Source: Crocinitomix sp044361315 (GTDB taxonomy: Bacteria > Bacteroidota > Bacteroidia > Flavobacteriales_D > Crocinitomicaceae). From it: DNA of 64,000 nt. The translations under genes were made by a program, and so were the position numbers. How positions within the stretch are numbered: position 1 is the stretch's first letter; every line of letters begins with the position of its first letter. The notes beneath the pieces were generated by a model. That model did no database searches. It was not told the origin of the DNA and was given only the letters and a program-made list of their open reading frames with translations. Where the stretch lies: NCBI GenBank assembly GCA_044361315.1, contig JBIKJA010000007.1, forward strand, positions 62,001 to 126,000. The letters are read 5' to 3'. This document shows, piece after piece, positions 56,060-62,245 of the stretch.

Positions 56060-57150
56060 TCTTCTGGGAGTCGAATTTTATCGGTGATGGTAAGTCCTGA
56101 AAGAATTTCAACTTGCTGGTAATTTTTTAAGCCGGTGACAACGGGGATGGTGTCGCCATTTTCGCGGATCACAAAGCCATCGTCGATCAAACATTTTCGA
56201 GGAATTAAGAGTGTTTTTGATTTTTCGTTCACCACAATATTTGCTTCAAAATTCATGTTCGGATATAAGGTTTCGGGAGGTTTGATAAAGGTGGCTTCGA
56301 GTTTAAAGGTTTTGCTTTTGGTATCCATAAACGGATAAATTTTAGTGATTTTCGCTTCAAATGTTTGATCGCCATAACTTTCCATAGTGATAACAACACG
56401 TTGATCTAAGTTGATTTTTAAAATATCACGTTCATCTACTTGCATTTCAAGGATAAACAATTTTGGATCGCCTATAACTGCTAATTCGGATTGGATATTG
56501 ATCATTTCGCCCTTTTCCTTGTTGATGGTGTAGACAATTCCTTCAATTTCGCTGTAAACGGTGTAATCTTTAGCCGCCAATCCAGAAATTTCAACATTTC
56601 GTTGGGCTTGGGATGAATTAAAATCGAGCTTTCTTTTAAACTCTTCGTAATTCGTAATGGCGGTTTGATAATTCGCTTCAGAAGCTTGGAATTTTAATTG
56701 ACTGGCTTCGTACTCGACATCGGTGCCAGTATTAGAAGCTCTTAATTTTTTTTGCCGCTCAAATTGTGCCGAATCGTTTTGCGCTTTTAGTTTGGCGATT
56801 TCTATTTGATTTTTTAACTCGTTTAATTGTTTAACGTTTGAATTAAAATTATAATATTCGGCATTTAATTTGGCGTTTTCGTTGGTCAAACGTTGGGCTT
56901 CATTGTAGATAGATAAAATTGGTGAGCCTTTGATGACGTAATCACCCGCTTTCACATATACCTGCTCGACAATGCCATTAACCTTTGAAAAAACCGAATA
57001 TTGATTTTCACTTTTAATGGTACCTGAAGCATAAATAGATTCGGTAATAGCGGATTCGGTTGGGGAGGTTGTGGGAATTTTTTCAGAGCAACTGCCTAAA
57101 GTCAAACTAATCCCTGCAATAATTATAAAGACACATTTTAAATTGCGCAT
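56056..57150 (-). CDS. HlyD-type membrane-fusion (adaptor) lipoprotein
   Basis: A 364-residue periplasmic adaptor. Start at the ATG at 57148-57150 gives a lipoprotein signal MRNLKCVFIIIAGISLTLGSC; the frame is open further but those residues are not signal-like. Then a lipoyl half (SVFSKVNGIVEQVYVKAGDYV), a long coiled-coil hairpin (about 90-180, LNELKNQIEIAKLKAQND), the second lipoyl half and a beta-barrel domain. First gene of a tripartite ABC export operon. No outer-membrane TolC-like gene is seen in the window. Confidence 0.9.
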   Translation of the reverse strand: MRNLKCVFIIIAGISLTLGSCSEKIPTTSPTESAITESIYASGTIKSENQYSVFSKVNGIVEQVYVKAGDYVIKGSPILSIYNEAQRLTNENAKLNAEYYNFNSNVKQLNELKNQIEIAKLKAQNDSAQFERQKKLRASNTGTDVEYEASQLKFQASEANYQTAITNYEEFKRKLDFNSSQAQRNVEISGLAAKDYTVYSEIEGIVYTINKEKGEMINIQSELAVIGDPKLFILEMQVDERDILKINLDQRVVITMESYGDQTFEAKITKIYPFMDTKSKTFKLEATFIKPPETLYPNMNFEANIVVNEKSKTLLIPRKCLIDDGFVIRENGDTIPVVTGLKNYQQVEILSGLTITDKIRLPEE

Positions 57151-57507
57151 AGTCTTTTTTCTTTCTATTTGTGTAATCTTTTCAAAGTTCGGTTTAAATC
57201 GACAGCGATCACCAAACAATTATCAGCTAGGTTAGTGATTAAAAACAGACGTCGCAAATTATTTCAACGAAACAAGGTTTTAACGTTATGACTACCTGAT
57301 CTGTCCAAATTTATATTCCGTGGATTTTTCAAGTAAGAACGATCTCATCTGCCTATTTTTTTCTTTCTAGTTGGGCAGTTCAGAATTAAAAAAGCTATTG
57401 TACTGAGGTTAGGAAAATTTATAAAAAAATAGTAAACTTAAATTTAGTAAAATACTTTTTAAGATGCTGTTTAATAGTAATTAATAAATAATTAAAATAA
57501 TTATTAA
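57151..57507. other. AT-rich intergenic region between divergent genes
   Basis: Separates the minus-strand export operon from the plus-strand ATPase. Very AT-rich toward its right end (57420-57507). No coding frame, strong hairpin or perfect TAnnTTTG box seen; TAAATTTA near 57440 is a one-base-off -7 candidate for the plus strand. Confidence 0.4.
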
Positions 57508-57544
57508 CTTCCCAAATATGTGAAAAACTAATACATTTGGGAAG
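57508..57544. repeat. Hairpin repeat, copy 1
   Basis: CTTCCCAAAT (57508-57517) and ATTTGGGAAG (57535-57544) are perfect 10-base inverted arms around a 17-base AT-rich loop. The surroundings (ATTATTAA before, C-T/A-AATAA after) are also shared with copy 2, 76 bp away. Confidence 0.85.
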
Positions 57545-57583
57545 CTAATAAATAAAAAATTTGCTAAATAAAAACATTATTAA

Positions 57584-57620
57584 CTTCCCAAATCTGTTAA
57601 AAATGAATACATTTGGGAAG
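57584..57620. repeat. Hairpin repeat, copy 2
   Basis: CTTCCCAAAT (57584-57593) and ATTTGGGAAG (57611-57620), same arms and same 17-base loop length as copy 1; loops differ at only a few positions. It ends 12 nt before the ATG at 57633 that I take as the ATPase start. Confidence 0.85.
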
Positions 57621-57632
57621 CAAATAATAAAA

Positions 57633-59045
57633 ATGGTAGGCAGAGAATACGAAATAAAGAGATTGCAGGATTCGTTGAAATCACCTAATTCAGAGTTGAT
57701 TGCTTTATACGGTAGACGAAGAGTAGGCAAAACCTACCTTATCCGCAATGAGTATGAAAATCACATTAAATTTGAAGTGACGGGGTTATATGGTGGGAGC
57801 AAAGAAAATCAATTAGCTATTTTCTTTGACGAATTAAATAAGGTGTCTAAAAAATTCACCGAATACGACCGCCCAACAAATTGGAATCAGGCATTTGAAT
57901 TACTTAAGCGATATATTAATGGCTTAAGAGGAACTAAAAAGAAAGTAATTTTTATTGATGAAATGCCTTGGTTGGACACCCATAAGTCTGATTTTAGAAT
58001 GTATTTTGGACATTTTTGGAATACTTTCTGTGAAAAAAGATCTGATTTGGTGATTGTGGTTTGTGGTTCAGCAGCTTCTTACATGGTTCAAAATGTAATC
58101 TCAAACCAAGGGGGTTTACATGCCCGATTAACTTATAAACTCCAAATTAAACCCTTTACGCTTTACGAAACAAAAGCCTATTTAGAAAGTAAAAATATAA
58201 AATGGGGATATTATCAAATTCTTCATTTATACATTGCCATTGGTGGTGTGCCTCAATATTTAAGCAAACTGAAAAAAGGAGAGAGTGTTGTTCAAGCAAT
58301 TCAACGGTTGTGTTTTGATGAAAACGGGGATTTAGTAAATGAATTTAATGAAATATTTAAATCGTTGTTTGCGCATTCATCTTCACATATCGCTATTGTC
58401 AGGGCTTTAGGCTTGGTGGGAAAAGGTGTGATGAGAGAAGATTTAATTAAGAAATCAGGGCAATATGGTGGCGGTGCCTTTACCAAGGCTTTGGATGAAT
58501 TAATTGCTTCTGGATTTGTTTCAAAATACAATGCGTTTGACTCAAGATCTAAAAAAACCTTGTATCGACTGTCGGATGAATATTCGAGGTTTTATTTGAA
58601 ATACATTGAACCGAATAAAAAACAAGGCGATAATTTTTGGAATACCCTTTTTCAAAAACAATCTTACATTTCTTGGGCAGGTTTTAATTTTGAATCAATT
58701 TGTTTAAAACACATTCCTCAGCTTAAAAAAGCCTTGAAAATTGAAGGTGTATATTCGATAAACTCCAGTTGGTCGGGCGAAGGGGCCCAAGTGGACCTTG
58801 TCATAAAAAGAGATGATAATTGGATTAATTTGTTTGAAATTAAATTCCATCAAACACCCTATAAAATTGGCAAACAAGAATTGGCAAACTTAAAAAACAA
58901 GGTGGCGACATTTAAAAATGATACCCGAACAAAAGACCTTGTTGTAATATCAATGTTGACCACTTTTGGGGTGGTTGAAAATGAATATTATTTTGAAATT
59001 GTCGAAAATGACTTTACTATGGAAATTCTTTTTGAAAGGATTTAA
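57633..59045 (+). CDS. Archaeal-type ATPase with C-terminal DUF234 (PD-(D/E)XK-like) domain
   Basis: A 470-residue STAND-like P-loop ATPase (PF01637 type). The start at 57633 gives MVGREYEIKRLQDSL, the family's usual opening; an open frame back to 57561 would run through the hairpin repeat. Walker A is ALYGRRRVGKTYLI (about 25-38), Walker B KKVIFIDEMPWLDT, followed by a winged helix (about 270-345) and DUF234, which carries AQVDLVI and LFEIKFH, matching the D...ExK core of PD-(D/E)XK nucleases. The family is abundant in Bacteroidetes, Thermotogae and archaea, patchily distributed and of unknown role. Isolated gene, between the hairpin pair and tRNA-Leu. Confidence 0.88.
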   Translation: MVGREYEIKRLQDSLKSPNSELIALYGRRRVGKTYLIRNEYENHIKFEVTGLYGGSKENQLAIFFDELNKVSKKFTEYDRPTNWNQAFELLKRYINGLRGTKKKVIFIDEMPWLDTHKSDFRMYFGHFWNTFCEKRSDLVIVVCGSAASYMVQNVISNQGGLHARLTYKLQIKPFTLYETKAYLESKNIKWGYYQILHLYIAIGGVPQYLSKLKKGESVVQAIQRLCFDENGDLVNEFNEIFKSLFAHSSSHIAIVRALGLVGKGVMREDLIKKSGQYGGGAFTKALDELIASGFVSKYNAFDSRSKKTLYRLSDEYSRFYLKYIEPNKKQGDNFWNTLFQKQSYISWAGFNFESICLKHIPQLKKALKIEGVYSINSSWSGEGAQVDLVIKRDDNWINLFEIKFHQTPYKIGKQELANLKNKVATFKNDTRTKDLVVISMLTTFGVVENEYYFEIVENDFTMEILFERI

Positions 59046-59054
59046 GAAGGGTTT

Positions 59055-59205
59055 AAGAGCGAGATTGAGAAGCAGAATGACGACGAAAAAAATTCATCCC
59101 TCATTCTCATTCTGCTTCTAACTCTTCACTACACTCATTCTCGTTCTGCTTCTCACGCTGAAAATAACGGCAGGAATAAGAGCGAGAATGAGAAGCAGAA
59201 TAAAG
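59055..59205. repeat. Cluster of four short repeats in alternating orientation
   Basis: Variants of GAGAAGCAGAATGAGAATG occur four times: plus strand at 59061-59079 and 59184-59202, minus strand at 59102-59120 and 59136-59156. The outer plus copies extend as AAGAGCGAGA(T/A)TGAGAAGCA. ATAACGGC also occurs twice, at 59164 and in the tRNA terminator. The array lies directly after the ATPase stop. Confidence 0.7.
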
Positions 59206-59252
59206 AAAAAAATAACGGCTGCGAAGTAAACTTCTACAGCCGTTATTTTTTT
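59205..59252 (-). terminator. Terminator after tRNA-Leu (bidirectional)
   Basis: AATAACGGCTG (59211-59221) and CAGCCGTTATT (59237-59247) are perfect 11-base arms, with AAGT/ACTT pairing within the loop. A T run follows in either direction, so it can end tRNA-Leu on the minus strand and the ATPase transcript on the plus strand. Confidence 0.9.
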
Positions 59253-59253
59253 G

Positions 59254-59333
59254 TACCTGAGGCGGGAATCGAACCCGCACACTTTCGTACACGAGTTTGA
59301 GTCGTGCGCGTCTACCAATTCCGCCACTCAGGC
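59254..59333 (-). tRNA. tRNA-Leu (anticodon CAA)
   Basis: Read on the minus strand: acceptor GCCTGAG pairs with CTCAGGT (first pair G-U), D-arm TGGCGGAATTGGTAGACGC, anticodon stem CACGA/TCGTG around CTCAAAC, a short class II variable arm (TACGAAAGTGT) and T-arm GCGGGTTCGAATCCCGC; discriminator A. CCA is not encoded. Decodes UUG. Confidence 0.97.
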
Positions 59334-59839
59334 GAGTGTGTTTGGAAAGACCATCTATACTGTTAATTATTCTCTAGACGCTTCCATCGAATTTGCAATC
59401 GAAATTTCAATTGTGGAGGTCAAATTTAAGAAAAATTTAATAGTGATTGGTTAAAATGGAGAAATAATTGTCAGAATGGGTAAATTATGTTGGGATTCAT
59501 TTGGTTTTCAATGGCAGTCAAACAATTGGATTCGGTTAAAAAAAGAAATCTCCAGCGCAAACGAGCGCTGGAGATTTCAAACCAACATTTATTTGTGTAC
59601 TTATTTCATAATGGTAATGCGTCCTTTGTGTCGTCTTTTTTAACAATTTACCTCGCTTTTTCTTTAAAATTGAAATTTTATTGGGGTTTTTCATTTTGGT
59701 GGATATGAGGATGAAGACTGTTTTTGTCAATTTTTGGATGTTAACTAAAAAATAACTAGATTTTTTAATGGAGTTATTTTATATCTTTACTTCGTTATTT
59801 CAAGTGGATTAATTCTTTAAATACTAATGCCACCAAACA
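59334..59839. other. Intergenic region with an orphan terminator
   Basis: About 500 bases between tRNA-Leu and the Fur-family gene. The only strong structure is the terminator at 59538-59578. A minus-strand frame (59536-59730) reads through that hairpin and ends in its T run, so I do not call it. A near match TATCTTTA at 59791-59798 could be the -7 box of the Fur-family gene. Confidence 0.5.
59538..59578 (-). terminator. Strong orphan terminator on the minus strand
   Basis: GAAATCTCCAGCGC (59545-59558) and GCGCTGGAGATTTC (59565-59578) form a perfect 14-bp stem with a 6-base loop. On the minus strand seven T follow (59544-59538). On the plus strand there is no T run. No annotated minus-strand gene lies upstream of it. 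Confidence 0.8.
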
Positions 59840-60238
59840 ATGAAAAATTTACTTCTTTCGAAAAAATTGCGGATTACTGATTTTAGGTTGGCGATTTTGG
59901 ACATTTTTAGTCGGTATGAAAATTCTATTTCGACAGATCAAATTGAAAATGATTTGGGCAAATTTGACCGAATTACCTTGTATCGGACCTTGAAAATTTT
60001 TAAAGAAAATGGAATTATTCATGAAATTACGATGCCGGGGAATATTAAAAAATTGGCCTTATGTGCAAGCCAATGTTCGGAGCATCATCATGAACACAAA
60101 CACATCCATTTTCATTGCAATACTTGCGAAGAGGTTTATTGTCTGGAAGTGCCCACTTTTCCAGAAATTGGGTTAATGGGTTTTAAGGTTGAAAATCTGG
60201 AAATTCAAGCGAATGGGATTTGCCAAAACTGCGTTTAA
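59840..60238 (+). CDS. Fur-family metal-responsive regulator
   Basis: A 132-residue winged-helix repressor of the Fur/Zur/PerR superfamily. DNA-binding domain (about 1-80; LRITDFRLAILDIF, DRITLYRTLKIFKENGIIHE), then a dimerisation domain with a His-rich metal site (EHHHEHKHIHFHC) and two CxxC pairs (CNTC and CQNC) for structural zinc. The extra histidines and lack of an iron-specific feature make Zur or Fur both possible; alignment needed. It is a lone gene; the putative metal-uptake locus 10 kb away is a possible target. Confidence 0.9.
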   Translation: MKNLLLSKKLRITDFRLAILDIFSRYENSISTDQIENDLGKFDRITLYRTLKIFKENGIIHEITMPGNIKKLALCASQCSEHHHEHKHIHFHCNTCEEVYCLEVPTFPEIGLMGFKVENLEIQANGICQNCV

Positions 60239-60250
60239 ATTGATGACCTT

Positions 60251-60859
60251 TTAACCCTGTACAGCTTGCGCATTGGTCATAAACAATTCTTCTAATTTTT
60301 GTAACCTATCATCAAATTTTTCGGCAAACACCAGGTGTTGGCATTTCATACTTTGTGAAATCCGGTTAATGTCGGTATGGAAAGGGGTGCCAGCCAAAAA
60401 AGCCGCATCGTGTACCACAATCATTTGCAATTCCATGAGGTTGATTCCGTTTAAGAAATAAAGTTTACTCAACCTTTTTGGGGTGGCAATGACAATATCT
60501 GCCCCTGCATAAATTTCATCTTTTTGATGGTTGATAATGCGTTCTTCATACACGGTGCGAATTCTTAAGTCGGTGCCAAGGGTGTATCGTTTAAAGCGAT
60601 CTTGAAGGGCCATGACCGATGCCTTGTCTTTTGAAAAAACGACGGCAATTGGATTATCGCCTAAAGGTTCCATTTGGAGTCGTTGGAAAATGGAAATGAT
60701 CATTGCTTCCGTTTTTCCAGCGCCTTTTGGTGCGATGGCAAATAAATTTGCTCCACTTTTAATTTTGGGTATGAGTTCTTGCTGAAATGGAGTTGGTTCT
60801 GTAATTCCCAAGTCTTGCATTTTTTCCAATAAAAGCGGGTTCAATTTTTTGAATGACAT
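60251..60859 (-). CDS. Single-domain DEAD-box-like protein with degenerate motif II
   Basis: A 202-residue protein equal to only the first RecA domain of a DEAD-box helicase. The Q motif (TEPTPFQQELIP), motif I (APKGAGKTEA), Ib (ATPKRLSKL) are present, but motif II reads VVHDAAF instead of DEAD, and the SAT and second-domain motifs are missing. The frame ends with a normal stop, so this is not a window-edge truncation. The start at ATG 60857-60859 gives MSFKKLNPLLLEKMQ. A good promoter lies 30 nt upstream. It may be an RNA- or ATP-binding accessory protein rather than a helicase. Confidence 0.85.
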   Translation of the reverse strand: MSFKKLNPLLLEKMQDLGITEPTPFQQELIPKIKSGANLFAIAPKGAGKTEAMIISIFQRLQMEPLGDNPIAVVFSKDKASVMALQDRFKRYTLGTDLRIRTVYEERIINHQKDEIYAGADIVIATPKRLSKLYFLNGINLMELQMIVVHDAAFLAGTPFHTDINRISQSMKCQHLVFAEKFDDRLQKLEELFMTNAQAVQG

Positions 60860-60888
60860 AATTCGATTTCCAAATGTTAAATTCGGGA

Positions 60889-60921
60889 CAAAGGTAAAGA
60901 TTAGGAACCATGTTTTGTCAA
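60889..60921 (-). promoter_or_regulatory. Promoter of the DEAD-box-like gene
   Basis: On the minus strand TTGACA (60916-60921) is followed after 19 nt by TACCTTTG (60889-60896), a full -7 match. Predicted leader about 20-25 nt. Confidence 0.65.
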
Positions 60922-60957
60922 GATTGGTAGTTAATTCCAAAAATTGTATCGGATTGG

Positions 60958-61080
60958 AGGCGCGTTAAGGACAGAAGCGGCAGCTCCCTAAAGATCCCGA
61001 CGCTCCGGTCGCGATGTCTGGGACTATAGCAGATGGCCTGAGCCTGATGATCCCGACGCTTCGGTCGGGATGTCTGGGGA
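60958..61080 (-). repeat. Structured intergenic element, copy 2
   Basis: On the plus strand it reads GCGCGTTAAGGACAGAAGCGG, a GATCCCGACGC hairpin, GGACTATAGCAGATGGCCTGAG, and a second hairpin ATCCCGACGCTTCGGTCGGGAT (8-bp perfect stem; written in part only). Its two AGCxGA boxes align with those of copy 1 at 45096-45236 read in reverse complement. Like copy 1, it lies right behind the stop of its upstream gene (here apbE). Confidence 0.65.
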
Positions 61081-61109
61081 ACGTCCAAAAAATTGAGAAT
61101 AAGGTTATT

Positions 61110-62198
61110 TTAAAGGAGAATCATTTTTCCGAAAGCGGGGGTATAATACGTTTGATAATTGCCGCGGACGTTGACAAATGTGAGGTAACAATCTAAATTA
61201 AGCTCGGGATGGGCTTGAATGAAAGCTTTTGATTTATCGACACCTAAGACCATAAAAACGGTGGCATATGCATCAGCAAGGGCGCAATTATCGGCGACTA
61301 CGGTGGCGCTTAAAAGGGTGTGCGATACAGGATAACCTGTTTTAGGGTCGATGGTATGCGAATATTTTACCCCATTTTTTTCGTAAAACTTGCGGTAGGA
61401 TCCAGAGGTGGCAATGCTTCTGTTTTCGAGGTGAATTACCTCTTGAATAACGCGGTTATCGGAATTTGAATTTTCAATAGGTTTATCGATGCCAATGCGC
61501 CACGACTCGCCATCGGAATTTTTACCTTTTACGCGAATTTCACCGCCAATTTCGACAAAATAATTTTTACCTCCTCTTTTTTCAATTTCTTCGGCAAGAA
61601 TGTCGACCGCTAATCCCTGAGCGATGGCGTTAAAATCTAATTTTGCCAAGGCGGTGTTTTTGGTGATGATTGAATAGCCTGCTGTATCGGTGAGATTTGT
61701 ACCTGGACCTAGCGTAAAATGATGTCCATTTTGAAAACCAAGGTACATTCGTAATGAATCAACCAAAGCCGAATCGGGGGTGTTATCCACTTCTTGCATA
61801 AATCCCCAGGCTTCGAACAGCGGAAAAATGGTTGGATCGAAGGCTCCTTCGGACAAGGCGTAAACCTCTTTTGAAAGGTGGTAACAACGATTGAAGTAAT
61901 TAAATTCGTCGGTGTATTTAAACTGTCCTACCCCGCTGTTGTTTAATTTTGAGACGATTGAAGAATCGATATATCCACTTAAAGCAAAGTCGAAATTAGT
62001 CAGGATGTTGGTGACCTCTTTCATAGTGAATTGAATGGGATCGTTGCAGAGCAACGTAAAAGTAGTGCCTTGGGTATTGCCATAATAAGCAATTTCTTCG
62101 GTTACTTCTTCGCCATTGGATTGGGTAATATTACTTGAATTGTCATCGACACATCCGATAAACACGAAACTTATGAAAACTGCAAAAAAATACTTCAT
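61110..62198 (-). CDS. apbE: FAD:protein FMN transferase (ApbE)
   Basis: A 362-residue lipoprotein flavin transferase that attaches FMN to threonine in exported or membrane proteins such as NqrB/NqrC and RnfG. Signal MKYFFAVFISFVFIGC with lipobox (start ATG 62196-62198; the frame is open 40 codons further, not signal-like). Motifs: TQGTTFTL, FNAIAQGLAVDILAEEI, GGEIRVKG, SHTIDPKTGYP and DNCALADAYATVFMVLG (metal/FAD site). The target flavoprotein is not in the window. Confidence 0.93.
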   Translation of the reverse strand: MKYFFAVFISFVFIGCVDDNSSNITQSNGEEVTEEIAYYGNTQGTTFTLLCNDPIQFTMKEVTNILTNFDFALSGYIDSSIVSKLNNSGVGQFKYTDEFNYFNRCYHLSKEVYALSEGAFDPTIFPLFEAWGFMQEVDNTPDSALVDSLRMYLGFQNGHHFTLGPGTNLTDTAGYSIITKNTALAKLDFNAIAQGLAVDILAEEIEKRGGKNYFVEIGGEIRVKGKNSDGESWRIGIDKPIENSNSDNRVIQEVIHLENRSIATSGSYRKFYEKNGVKYSHTIDPKTGYPVSHTLLSATVVADNCALADAYATVFMVLGVDKSKAFIQAHPELNLDCYLTFVNVRGNYQTYYTPAFGKMILL

Positions 62199-62245
62199 AC
62201 CTTGTTTTATCTTACAAATGTATTTCTTTTTTAGGATGCCAAGCA

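Noticed and set aside
59254..59333. tRNA-Leu as integration site for a mobile island carrying the ATPase
   Set aside because: I found no duplicated tRNA 3' end, integrase or direct repeat that would mark an island; the repeats near it do not match the tRNA.
59536..59730. 64-codon frame on the minus strand
   Set aside because: It reads through the perfect terminator hairpin and uses its T run as the end of the protein, so it is probably not coding as drawn; the region may still hold a small RNA.
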